Assembly: GCA_963730325.1 (NCBI GenBank)
Contig: CAVSRC010000006.1
Coordinates: forward strand, 62,001 to 126,000
Direction of reading: 5' to 3'
Source of the DNA: CAVSRC01 sp963730325
Lineage (GTDB): Bacteria > Pseudomonadota > Alphaproteobacteria > Rhizobiales > Kaistiaceae
Length of the DNA stretch: 64,000 bases
The notes beneath the pieces are model-generated. The model was not told the origin of the DNA. It searched no databases and worked only from the letters and a program-made list of their open reading frames with translations. Shown here in pieces: positions 52,750 through 60,970 of the stretch. The position numbers and the translations under genes are program-made. Each line of letters opens with the position of its first letter. Position 1 is the stretch's first letter.

Positions 52750-53352
52750 TCAGATGTAGAAAATCAGCAGGACGACGATGATGGCGGCAAGCGCGATCAG
52801 CCCCCACATCTGCGGGCCGCCGAGGAAGCCGCGCGCCGCGGCACCTTCGGCGCGTTCCTCGGCGATCTTGATGACTTCCTCGACCTCGTGCTCGACGGCG
52901 GCGAAGCCATCCTCGGTGCCGACCTGCTTGGCGAAGGCGGCGAAGAACTGGTCGGCCATCTGCTTGGCGGTGGCGTCGATCAGGCGGGCGCCGACCTGGG
53001 CAAGCTTGCCGCCGACCTGGGCCTTGGCGGTGTAGGTGAGCAGCGTCACCCCATCGTCGTCGGCCAGCGCCACGTCGGCGCCGCCCTTGGCGAAGCCGGC
53101 GGGGCCGGCCTTGCCTTCACCGCTGATGGTGTAGCCGTTGGGCGCGTCGATGTTGGACAGGGTGACATTGCCCCTGAAGGTCGCCGAGACCGGGCCGACC
53201 TTGGCCTTCACCGTCGCCGCCATCTCGGTGTCGGAGAGCTTCTCCAGATCCTCGCAACCGGGAATGCAGGCCTTGAGCACGACCGGATCGTTGAGGGCGG
53301 CCCAGACCTTGTCGCGCGATGCCGGGATCTGATACCGGCCGGTCATTTCCAT
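52750..53352 (-). CDS. coxG: CoxG-family SRPBCC protein with membrane anchor
   Basis: A 200-residue protein with a START/SRPBCC ligand-binding domain (residues 1-145: GRYQIPASRDKVWAALNDPV, LKACIPGCEDLEKL, GKLAQVGARLIDATAKQMAD) and a C-terminal membrane helix (MWGLIALAAIIVVLLIFYI). CoxG in relatives recruits CO dehydrogenase to the membrane. It leads the unit and faces the methyltransferase gene across about 200 bases. Function without a large subunit in the window is open. Confidence 0.9.
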   Translation of the reverse strand: MEMTGRYQIPASRDKVWAALNDPVVLKACIPGCEDLEKLSDTEMAATVKAKVGPVSATFRGNVTLSNIDAPNGYTISGEGKAGPAGFAKGGADVALADDDGVTLLTYTAKAQVGGKLAQVGARLIDATAKQMADQFFAAFAKQVGTEDGFAAVEHEVEEVIKIAEERAEGAAARGFLGGPQMWGLIALAAIIVVLLIFYI

Positions 53353-53559
53353 GCGTATTGCCCTCCCCCGAAAAGGACGCGGCAGGCGTTTCCGCTCGTG
53401 TGTGTTCGCTGGTTCGGGACCGCGGCCGGAACCGGCGGCCCACGCGCGGCCTCGCGCGCTGCATTGGGCGCGACCCTAACGTGGCGGCGTGATGGCGGCA
53501 AGCGCGTTTGGCTTTCTCCGGTGGCGACATCGGGCCGGAATTTCGGGTAAAAGGCCGGG

Positions 53560-54498
53560 GTGACGACCAACGAATCCATCGACAACCAACACAAGCGGAC
53601 CGCACAAGCCCTTGCCCGCCAGGCGCCGGTGATGCTGGAGACCGAGGGCTGGTCCGATTACGCCCTCCTCGATTCCGGCAACGGCGAGAAGCTGGAGCGC
53701 TACGGACCCTATGCGATCGTGCGGCCGGAGGCGCAGGCGCTGTGGACGCCGCGGCGGCCGGCGGCGGACTGGGAGCGCGCCGACGCCAGGTTCGTCGGCA
53801 TCGGCGACGAGGAGGCCGACGGGCGCTGGCGCTACAAGAAGCCGCTCGGCGAAACCTGGACGCTTGCCTGGGACGGCATCCCCTTCCTCGGCCGCTTCAC
53901 CAATTTCCGCCATGTCGGCGTCTTCCCCGAACAGGCGACACACTGGCAGTGGATCAGGGACCGGATCACACATGCCGGGCGGCCGGTGAAGGTGCTCAAT
54001 CTCTTCGGCTATACCGGCGTCGCCTCGCTGGTGGCGGCGAAGGCCGGCGCCGAGGTGACCCATATCGACGCCTCCAAGAAGGCGATCGGCTGGGCGCGCG
54101 CGAACCAGGCGCTGGGCGGGCTCGAGGCACTGAAGATCCGCTGGATCTGCGAGGACGCGGTGAAATTCGTCGAGCGCGAGGGCCGGCGCGGCAACCGCTA
54201 TGACGGCATCATCCTCGACCCGCCGAAATTCGGCCGCGGACCGAAGGGCGAGGTGTGGGACATCTTCCCCCATCTCATGCCGATGATGACGGCCTGCCGC
54301 GGCCTTCTCTCCGACGACCCGCTGTTCCTCATCCTCACCGCCTATTCGATCCGCACCTCGTTCTATTCCATCGACGAGGTCACGGCCGAGGCGATGACCG
54401 GCATGGGGGGCCTGCTCGAATCCGGCGAGCTGATCCTGCGCGAGGAGGGCGGCGGCCGGGCGCTCTCCACCTCGATGTTCAGCCGGTGGTCGGCATGA
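53560..54498 (+). CDS. SAM-dependent rRNA methyltransferase (RlmI-like family)
   Basis: Class I methyltransferase of about 312 residues starting at GTG 53560. It has an N-terminal region of about 100 residues, then VLNLFGYTGVASLVAAKAGA (SAM motif I), VTHIDASKKAIGWAR (motif II), and the catalytic-type DPPKFGRGPKGEVWD with the N/DPPY-like motif. It belongs with cytosine-5 rRNA methyltransferases by overall pattern, though shorter than RlmI. The target base is not shown by the sequence. Followed by a repeat-rich gap and a second RNA methyltransferase. Confidence 0.85.
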   Translation: MTTNESIDNQHKRTAQALARQAPVMLETEGWSDYALLDSGNGEKLERYGPYAIVRPEAQALWTPRRPAADWERADARFVGIGDEEADGRWRYKKPLGETWTLAWDGIPFLGRFTNFRHVGVFPEQATHWQWIRDRITHAGRPVKVLNLFGYTGVASLVAAKAGAEVTHIDASKKAIGWARANQALGGLEALKIRWICEDAVKFVEREGRRGNRYDGIILDPPKFGRGPKGEVWDIFPHLMPMMTACRGLLSDDPLFLILTAYSIRTSFYSIDEVTAEAMTGMGGLLESGELILREEGGGRALSTSMFSRWSA

Positions 54499-54716
54499 GG
54501 GACAGCACGGTATTTGCCTCTTGCTCCCCCTCCCCCCTTGCGGGGGAGGGCCGTTTCTCTTGGCGAGCAGGAAGCGAGCCTAGAGAAGCGGGGAGAGGGG
54601 TATTCGCGGAGCCGTGCCCATACCCCTCTCTGGCTGCGCTAACGCCGCGCTTCGCGCGCCGTAAGCTCCGCCGTCTCCCCCGCAAGGGGGAGAGGGTGCC
54701 CGACGAGGGGCGGAAT
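54499..54716. repeat. Extragenic palindromic repeat cluster
   Basis: This 218-base gap is almost all inverted sequence. One arm near 54533-54554 (CCCCTTGCGGGGGAGG) mirrors TCTCCCCCGCAAGGGGGAGA near 54674-54694, and the middle has GAAGCGGGGAGAGGGG matched by ACCCCTCTCTGGCTGCG. The pattern resembles a large bi-palindromic intergenic repeat found in many Rhizobiales genomes. Whether it folds as one RNA or is a mobile repeat cannot be told here. Confidence 0.55.
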
Positions 54717-55553
54717 ATGCCTGACCGTTTTTCGTCGCCGGCGCCGGCGAAGCAGATCACCAGCCTGACCAATCCGATCGTCAAGGAGATCCGCGGGCTG
54801 GCGTTGCCCAAGAACCGCAAGGAATCCGGCCTGTTCCTGGCCGAGGGGCTGAAGCTGGTGGCCGATGCGGTGGAGGCCGGCTGGATGCTGCGCACGCTGG
54901 TTCATGCCGGCACGGCCGCCAACCAGCCGCTGGTCAAGCGGCTGGCGGCGACCGCCAACGCCGGGGGCGGCAGCGTGATCTCGGTGAGCGCGGCGGTGCT
55001 CGAAAAGATCAGCCGGCGCGACAACCCGCAGACCGTGCTCGGCGTCTTCGAGCAGCGGCTGGTGCACGTCGATTCGATCCGGCCCGCCGGCAGCGACGTG
55101 TGGATCGCGCTGGAGGCGGTGCGCGACCCGGGCAATCTCGGCACCATCGTGCGCACCGCCGATGCGGTCGGCGCCAAGGGTGTCATTCTCATCGGCAATA
55201 CGGTCGATCCCTTCTCGGTGGAGGCGGTGCGCGCCACCATGGGCTCGATCTTCGCGGTGCCGCTGGCGCGCGCCAGCTTCGCCGAATTCGCCAGGCTGGC
55301 GCGGCGCTGGCCGGGGCCGGTGGTGGGCACGCACCTCTCCGGCACAGCCGACTATCGCAAGGCCGACTATCGTGGGGCCGTGCTGCTGGTGATGGGCGGC
55401 GAGCAGGCCGGGTTGACGGCGGACGCCGCGGCGCTGTGCAAGACGCTCGTCAAGATCCCGATGGCGGGCAAGGCCGATTCGCTCAACCTCGCCATCGCCA
55501 CCGGCGTCATGCTGTTCGAAATCCGCCGCGGGGCGCTGACGCTCGATGGCTGA
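54717..55553 (+). CDS. TrmH/SpoU-family RNA methyltransferase
   Basis: A 278-residue SPOUT methyltransferase. An N-terminal substrate-binding domain (KNRKESGLFLAEGLKLVADA) precedes the knotted domain with ALEAVRDPGNLGTIVRTADA, VRATMGSIFAVPL, VLLVMGGEQAGL and IPMAGKADSLNLAIATGVM (SpoU motifs 1-3). It methylates a ribose 2'-OH of rRNA or tRNA. The ATG at 54717 opens the conserved part. Its last eight bases overlap lspA. Confidence 0.93.
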   Translation: MPDRFSSPAPAKQITSLTNPIVKEIRGLALPKNRKESGLFLAEGLKLVADAVEAGWMLRTLVHAGTAANQPLVKRLAATANAGGGSVISVSAAVLEKISRRDNPQTVLGVFEQRLVHVDSIRPAGSDVWIALEAVRDPGNLGTIVRTADAVGAKGVILIGNTVDPFSVEAVRATMGSIFAVPLARASFAEFARLARRWPGPVVGTHLSGTADYRKADYRGAVLLVMGGEQAGLTADAAALCKTLVKIPMAGKADSLNLAIATGVMLFEIRRGALTLDG

Positions 55554-56043
55554 GATCCATTCGCATGCGCGACCGCCTGGCCCCCTCTCCGCCTTCGGCC
55601 TCGGCATCACCGCGGGCGTCGTGGTCATCGACCAGCTTTCCAAGCTGATCGTCCAGGCGCGGCTGCCGGAGGGGCTGCCCATCGACGTGCTCCCCATCCT
55701 GACGCTGCTGCATGTGCGCAACACCGGTATCGCCTTCTCAATGTTCGCCGATTCCGGTTTCGGCCTGATCCTGCTGCCGCTCGTGGTGACGGCGGTGGTG
55801 CTCGCCTTCTGGGCGCACAACCGCGAGGGCGGCAAGCTGGCGGCAGCCGCATTCGCGCTGATTCTGGGCGGCGCCATCGGCAATCTGATCGACCGGCTGC
55901 GTCTCGGCTACGTCACCGATTTCCTGCTCTTGCATTTCGGCAACTGGACGCTGTTCGTCTTCAACCTTGCCGATGCGGCCCTGACGCTGGGGCCGGTGCT
56001 GCTGCTCCTGGTCTATCTGTGGCCTGCGAAACATTCGCAATGA
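55546..56043 (+). CDS. lspA: Lipoprotein signal peptidase (signal peptidase II)
   Basis: Inner-membrane aspartyl protease of 165 residues that removes signal peptides from prolipoproteins such as TadD and CpaD. Four helices are evident. Catalytic Asp residues lie in GGAIGNLIDRLRLGYVTDF and FVFNLADAALTLG; VVVIDQLSKLIV and LHVRNTGIAFSMF are further family motifs. Overlap with trmH suggests coupling. Confidence 0.95.
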   Translation: MAEIHSHARPPGPLSAFGLGITAGVVVIDQLSKLIVQARLPEGLPIDVLPILTLLHVRNTGIAFSMFADSGFGLILLPLVVTAVVLAFWAHNREGGKLAAAAFALILGGAIGNLIDRLRLGYVTDFLLLHFGNWTLFVFNLADAALTLGPVLLLLVYLWPAKHSQ

Positions 56044-56158
56044 ACGCCACCGGCGCCGCGCAGCCGACCCGTTCCCCCGATTGCGATTGCGAACTAGAGC
56101 CTCTTCCAAACTGACGCCGATCAATCCGGAAGAGGCGGCCAAGGGCGACAATCGCAAA

Positions 56159-58048
56159 ATGGACGTGCGCGACCTCATCGACAGAACCCGGCATGTCTCG
56201 GTCGCAATTCCGGCCATCGGACTGGCAGCCGGTCTGGCGGCCTGGGCCTTCGGCCGTCCCGTCGCCGCCGACATCGTGTGGGCGGTGGCGACGGTGCCCG
56301 TGGTGCTGGTGCTCGCCGCCGAAATCGTCGTCTCGCTGCGCCATGGCCAGGTCGGGCTCGATATCGTGGCGCTGCTGTCGATGGCCGGCGCGCTGGCGCT
56401 GAAGGAGCCGCTCGCCGGCGTCGTCGTCGCGCTGATGTATTCCGGCGGCCAGTTCCTGGAAGGCTATGCCGCGGGCCGGGCGCGCCGCGAAATGACGGCG
56501 CTGCTCGAACGCGCGCCGAAATTCGCGCTCCGCCACGAGGACGGCGAACTGAAGCAGGTGCCGATCGAGGCGCTCGCGCCGGGCGACCGGGTGCTGGTCA
56601 GGCGCGGCGAGGTGTTGCCGGCCGACGGCACCGTGGCCGAGGGCCACGATGCCGTTCTCGACCAGTCGGCGCTGACCGGCGAGGCGCTGCCGGTGCGGCT
56701 CGCACCGGGCGCCGAGGCAATGAGCGGCGCCACCAACGCCGGCGAAGCCTTCGATCTCGTCGTCGGCCGGCCGGCGGCGGAGAGCACCTATGCCGGCATC
56801 GTGCGGCTGGTCGAGGAGGCGGCGCGCTCGCGCGCGCCGATGGTGCGGCTCGCCGACCGCTTCGCGATCCTCTTTCTGGTGGCGACGCTGGCCATTGCCG
56901 GGGCGGCATGGCTCGCCTCCGGCGACCCGGTGCGCTGGCTGGCGGTGATGGTGGTGGCGACCCCCTGCCCGCTGATCCTGGCGGTGCCGGTGGCGATCAT
57001 CGCCGGGGTATCGCGGGCGGCGCGCATCGGCGTGCTGATCAAGGGCGGCGGCGGGCTGGAAGTGCTCGCCGATGTCCGCACGCTGATCATCGACAAGACC
57101 GGCACGCTGACCCATGGACAGGCGTCGCTGTCGGCCATCCATTCGCTGAACGGTTTCCCGGAAACCGAGGTGCTGCGGCTGGCGGCCTCGCTCGACCAGG
57201 CCTCGAACCACGTGGTGGCGAGCGCTCTGGTTGCGGCGGCGCGCGAAGGCGGGCTGACGCTGACACCGCCCAACGACGTGCGCGAAACGCCGGGCAGCGG
57301 TCTGGAAGGCATGGTCGAGGGTCGCCGCATCGCCGTGGGCGGCGTCGCCTATGTCCGCGACCGGTCGCATGACGGCGCCGGCCTCGACGACGTGCGGCTG
57401 GAACGCGAGGGCGAGGTCGCCGTCGCGGTGGCGGTGGACGGCGCGATCGCCGGGCTGATCGTTCTGGCCGACCGCATCCGCGACGACGTTCCGCGCGCGC
57501 TCGCCGGCTTCCGCGCCAACGGCGTGAAACGCATCGTGCTCGCCTCCGGCGACGTGCGCGCGGTGACCGAGGCGGTGGCGGCGCGGCTCGACATCGATCA
57601 GGTGCTCAGCGAAATGACGCCGGAGCGCAAGGTGCTGGCGGTGGCCGGCGAGCGCGGCAACGGCGCGGTGATGATGGTCGGCGATGGCGTCAACGACGCG
57701 CCGGCGCTGGCCGCCGCCGATATCGGGGTCGCCATGGGCGCGCGCGGGGCGGCGGCCTCCTCCGAGGCGGCCGACGCGGTGCTGCTGGTCGACCGGCTCG
57801 ACCGCATCGCCGAGGCGATGACGATCGCCCGGCGTTCGCGCGCCATCGCCATGCAGAGCGTGGTCGCCGGGCTCGGCCTTTCCGCCGCCGCCATGGTGGT
57901 GGCGGCCTTCGGCTATCTGCCGCCGGTCGAGGGGGCGCTGCTGCAGGAGGTCATCGACGTGGCGGTGATTCTCAACGCCTTGAGGGCACTTGGCGGCAAA
58001 AGCACCGACAGCACAATTGACCCGAAGCCACAATTGGCTATGGAATAG
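56159..58048 (+). CDS. Heavy-metal-type P1B ATPase with atypical TPCP motif
   Basis: Inner-membrane P-type ATPase of 629 residues with about eight helices and no N-terminal metal-binding domain. The phosphorylated D312 is in DKTGTLTHG, the TGE actuator motif in DQSALTGEALPV, and the hinge in GDGVNDAPALAAADIGVAMG. The transmembrane metal motif is TPC-P at residues 268-271 (VVATPCPLILAVPV), not the CPx of Cu or Zn pumps. The usual HP dipeptide of P1B enzymes is replaced by NHVV in DQASNHVVASALV. The last helix holds EVIDVAVILNALRAL. Metal specificity is open. It has a 115-base gap after lspA. Confidence 0.85.
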   Translation: MDVRDLIDRTRHVSVAIPAIGLAAGLAAWAFGRPVAADIVWAVATVPVVLVLAAEIVVSLRHGQVGLDIVALLSMAGALALKEPLAGVVVALMYSGGQFLEGYAAGRARREMTALLERAPKFALRHEDGELKQVPIEALAPGDRVLVRRGEVLPADGTVAEGHDAVLDQSALTGEALPVRLAPGAEAMSGATNAGEAFDLVVGRPAAESTYAGIVRLVEEAARSRAPMVRLADRFAILFLVATLAIAGAAWLASGDPVRWLAVMVVATPCPLILAVPVAIIAGVSRAARIGVLIKGGGGLEVLADVRTLIIDKTGTLTHGQASLSAIHSLNGFPETEVLRLAASLDQASNHVVASALVAAAREGGLTLTPPNDVRETPGSGLEGMVEGRRIAVGGVAYVRDRSHDGAGLDDVRLEREGEVAVAVAVDGAIAGLIVLADRIRDDVPRALAGFRANGVKRIVLASGDVRAVTEAVAARLDIDQVLSEMTPERKVLAVAGERGNGAVMMVGDGVNDAPALAAADIGVAMGARGAAASSEAADAVLLVDRLDRIAEAMTIARRSRAIAMQSVVAGLGLSAAAMVVAAFGYLPPVEGALLQEVIDVAVILNALRALGGKSTDSTIDPKPQLAME

Positions 58049-58128
58049 GTGACGGGACGGAGCGCGGGCCTGAAATGCGTCGTGCCGCCTGAAGCTATGT
58101 GCCTGCGGCGTCAGGCTTTGGAGGAATC

Positions 58129-59214
58129 ATGAGCGAAGTTGAACTCAAAGGGGTGAAGAAGCTCTACGGCGCGGTCGAAGCGATCACGATGCTCGACCTC
58201 AGCGTGGAAAAAGGCGAGTTCTGCGCCCTGCTCGGTCCTTCCGGCTGCGGCAAATCCACCCTGCTCAGGATGATCGCCGGCCTCGAAGTGGTGACCCAGG
58301 GGTCGATCTGGATCGACGGCGTCGATGTCACCAACGTGCCGCCGGCCAAGCGGCGCATCGCCATGGTCTTCCAGTCCTACGCGCTCTATCCGCACATGAC
58401 CGTGCGCCAGAACATCGGCTTCAGCCTGCGCGTGGCCAAGGAGCCGAAGGACGTGATGGAAAGGCGCACGCTGGAAGTGGCGCGCATGCTGCAGCTCGAA
58501 GAGCTGCTCGACCGCCGGCCGGCCCAGCTCTCCGGTGGCCAGCGCCAGCGCGTCGCCATCGGCCGGGCGCTGGTACGCGAGCCGCAGGTGTTCCTGTTCG
58601 ACGAGCCACTGTCAAACCTCGACGCCATGCTGCGCGTGCAGATGCGGGTCGAGATCGCCAAGCTGCACCAGGACCTCAAGGCAACGATGATCTACGTCAC
58701 CCACGACCAGGTCGAGGCGATGACGCTGGCCGACAAGATCGTGGTGCTGGAGGCGGGCATCATCCGCCAGATCGGCACGCCGATGGATCTCTATCGCAAG
58801 CCGGCCAACAAGTTCGTCGCTGCCTTCATCGGATCGCCGACGATGAACTTCCTTTCGGCGGCGGCGCGCTCGGCCGAAGGCGTGGACGCGGTGCTCGACC
58901 TGCCCGGCGGCGGCGAAGTGAAGCTCAAGACCCGCGGCGCGCTCGACGACCAGTCGCGCAGCGCGCTGGAACTGGGCATCCGGCCCGAGCACATCACGCT
59001 GTCCTCGCCCGACGATCCGCGCGCCAATATCGGCGGCACGGTGCAGATCCTCGAGCATCTCGGCAATTCGACGATCATGTATGTCGACACCAAGGCCGGC
59101 CAGATCGTCGTGCAGGACGATGGCGAATCGAAGGTGCAGGCCGGCGAGAATGTCGGCGTGATCTTCGATGCCGCCCACGCCCACCTCTTCGCCGCCAACC
59201 AGCAGGCGGTCTAG
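58129..59214 (+). CDS. Sugar-type ABC transporter ATPase (UgpC/MalK-like), unlinked
   Basis: A 361-residue ATPase of the CUT1/MalK family. It has LLGPSGCGKSTLLRMIAGL (Walker A), VFQSYALYPHMTVRQN, the signature LSGGQRQRVAIGRALVREP, LFDEPLSNLDAMLR and YVTHDQVEAMTLADKI. The C-terminal TOBE-type regulatory domain begins near residue 240. The ATG at 58129 has GAGG upstream. No permeases or binding protein adjoin it, so it probably serves one or more transporters encoded elsewhere. A terminator-like hairpin follows. Confidence 0.88.
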   Translation: MSEVELKGVKKLYGAVEAITMLDLSVEKGEFCALLGPSGCGKSTLLRMIAGLEVVTQGSIWIDGVDVTNVPPAKRRIAMVFQSYALYPHMTVRQNIGFSLRVAKEPKDVMERRTLEVARMLQLEELLDRRPAQLSGGQRQRVAIGRALVREPQVFLFDEPLSNLDAMLRVQMRVEIAKLHQDLKATMIYVTHDQVEAMTLADKIVVLEAGIIRQIGTPMDLYRKPANKFVAAFIGSPTMNFLSAAARSAEGVDAVLDLPGGGEVKLKTRGALDDQSRSALELGIRPEHITLSSPDDPRANIGGTVQILEHLGNSTIMYVDTKAGQIVVQDDGESKVQAGENVGVIFDAAHAHLFAANQQAV

Positions 59215-59239
59215 AAGCACACGGGCCGTACAGGTTCCC

Positions 59240-59273
59240 GCGCCCCCTCCCCTGACCGGGGAGGGGGCGTTTT
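59240..59273 (+). terminator. Intrinsic terminator after the ABC ATPase gene
   Basis: CGCCCCCTCCCC-TGAC-CGGGGAGGGGGCG followed by TTTTC gives a long GC stem and a short U-run 25 bases after the stop at 59214. This is the best intrinsic terminator in the window. Confidence 0.75.
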
Positions 59274-59332
59274 CATCTGGGCCCCTCCCGGCTACCTTTC
59301 CTCGACATCAACCGAGCGGGCTGACCGGACCC

Positions 59333-60248
59333 ATGCAGCGCAACGACTGGCACGGCGTATATTCGGCGATCACCACCAAGCTCGCCGCCGACGAGAGCGT
59401 CGATCTCGCCGCGGTGGCGGCGGATGTGGACTTTCAGCTCGGTGCCCGGGTGCACGGCATCGTCTGCTGCGGCTCGCTGGGCGAAGCCTCGACGCTGACG
59501 GCTGACGAGAAGCTCGCCATCGCCGCCACGGCAAAGGAGACGAGTGGCGGCCGGGCGCCGGTGGTGCTCACCATCGCCGAGGATTCGACGCGTGCCGCGG
59601 CGGCGCTTGCCGAAAAGGCGGCGGCAGCCGGCATCGACGGGCTGATGGTGCTGCCGGCGATGCGCTACCTTTCGACGCCGCGCGAGACGGTCGCCCATTT
59701 CCGCGCCGTGGCGGCATGCGAGCGACCGCGACATCATGATCTACAACAACCCCATCGCCTATGGGGTCGACGTGACGCCGGCGATGCTGGCCGAGATGGC
59801 CGACGAGAAGAAATTCGTCGCGGTCAAGGAATCCTCCGGCGACGTGCGCCGGCTGACCGATATCCACAATCTCGTCGGCGAGCGCTATCAGCTTTTCACC
59901 GGGGTCGACGACCTGGCGCTGGAGAGCCTGATGCTCGGCGCCGTCGGTTGGGTGGCCGGGCTGGTCTGCGCCTTCCCGCGCGAGACGGTGGCGATCTACG
60001 AGCTGGCGCGGGCGGGCCGCATGGCCGAAGCGCGCGACATCTATCGCTGGTTCATGCCGCTTCTCCACCTCGACGTGTCGGCGCGCTTTGTCCAGAACAT
60101 CAAGCTCGCCGAGCATATGGTGCGCGGCACCTCCACGACGGTGCGCGCCCCGCGGCTGGAGCTTGAAGGCGAGGAGAAGGCGGCGGTCGAGGCGGTGGTC
60201 GCGGCGGCGCTGAAGAGCCGGCCGGACCTGGCGGAATACGGGCTCTAG
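59333..60248 (+). CDS. DapA-family aldolase/deaminase, probable hydroxyproline pathway (one frameshift)
   Basis: DHDPS/NAL-superfamily TIM barrel of about 305 residues. The N-terminal part has GIVCCGSLGEASTLTADEKL (phosphate-loop-like GSLGE), then the Tyr motif IMIYNNPIAYGV, and the Schiff-base Lys in VAVKESSGDVRRL. An extra base near 59722 breaks the frame just before the Tyr motif; the second half is open from 59736. Next to a 4-hydroxyproline epimerase and a FAD oxidase, it is best read as the pyrroline-4-hydroxy-2-carboxylate deaminase of that pathway, not as lysine-pathway DapA. Start ATG 59333. Confidence 0.8.
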
Positions 60249-60280
60249 AGGGCGGCGTTCTCCTTCAACACCTTCCGTCA

Positions 60281-60377
60281 CCCTCCGGCGCGGTGGAGCC
60301 GCGACCGGAGGGTCGCTATCGACGTGCGCGGCAGCACCTTGGACGCTGCGCGCGATCCTCCGGTCAAGCCGGAGGAT
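60281..60377. repeat. Extragenic palindromes downstream of dapA-like gene
   Basis: Two perfect stems lie here: CCCTCCGG (60281-60288)/CCGGAGGG (60305-60312), and ATCCTCCGG (60355-60363)-TCAAG-CCGGAGGAT (60369-60377). The second shares the core CCGGTCAAGCCGG with 36842-36860, showing a dispersed family. They lie between convergent genes and may also end transcription. Confidence 0.6.
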
Positions 60378-60420
60378 GACCGGGGAATGGGAAGCGCCTG
60401 CCGAGAAGACATGCCGGCGA

Positions 60421-60963
60421 TTACCTGGTTCCCGCCTTCGCGGGAACCAGCCCGCCCCCGGGTCCTCGCGCCATGATGAGCTCTCGGCCATCGGCCGGGC
60501 CGTTGGCGAGCATCAGCCGGCACGTGCCGACCGCCTCGAAGCCGTGGCGGCGATAGAAGGCCTGGGCCTGGGCGTTGTCCTCCCAGACGGTGAGGAGCAC
60601 CGTGGCACCTGCCGGGATGCGGGGATGGGCGAGCGCAGCCCGCATCAAGGCGCCGCCGATACCGCGTCCCTGGCGCTCGGCGGTGACGTAGAGGCGGCGG
60701 ATTTCCTGATCTCCGGGGGCACCGGCCTCGGCAATGCGGTTGTCGCCGAACTGAACGAAGCCGATGAGTGCGCCTTCCTCCTCGGCAACGAGGATCACGT
60801 CTTCTGCTACAGCCTGCTCGAAGTGCGCGGCAGACAGTCTCTCCTCCATGACGAAGGCGAGGTCGTCCGGCGCCATATCCGGCCCGAAGGCTTGCGTATA
60901 AGTGCGCCGCGCCAGCGCCACGAGCGCCGGGACTTCGTTCAAGGCAAGCGGCCGGATCGTCAT
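60421..60963 (-). CDS. GNAT-family N-acetyltransferase
   Basis: A 180-residue GNAT protein: LALNEVPALVALARRTYTQA, then the acetyl-CoA loop YVTAERQGRGIGGALMRAAL (motif A, R/Q-x-x-G-x-G/A) and LTVWEDNAQAQAFYRRHGFEAVG (motif B). The acceptor is unknown. The last nine residues, LVPAKAGTR, are encoded by one arm of a repeat palindrome at 60425-60450, so the stop codon lies in the repeat. It overlaps nothing and lies eight bases before the epimerase stop. Confidence 0.88.
   Translation of the reverse strand: MTIRPLALNEVPALVALARRTYTQAFGPDMAPDDLAFVMEERLSAAHFEQAVAEDVILVAEEEGALIGFVQFGDNRIAEAGAPGDQEIRRLYVTAERQGRGIGGALMRAALAHPRIPAGATVLLTVWEDNAQAQAFYRRHGFEAVGTCRLMLANGPADGRELIMARGPGGGLVPAKAGTR
60425..60450. 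repeat. Palindromic repeat inside the GNAT gene end
   Basis: CTGGTTCCCG (60425-60434), loop CCTTCG, CGGGAACCAG (60441-60450): a perfect ten-pair stem. It resembles short dispersed palindromes of alphaproteobacterial genomes, whose read-through gives VPAKAGT in many proteins. Here it lies inside a coding end. Confidence 0.7.
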
Positions 60964-60970
60964 CCGGCGC

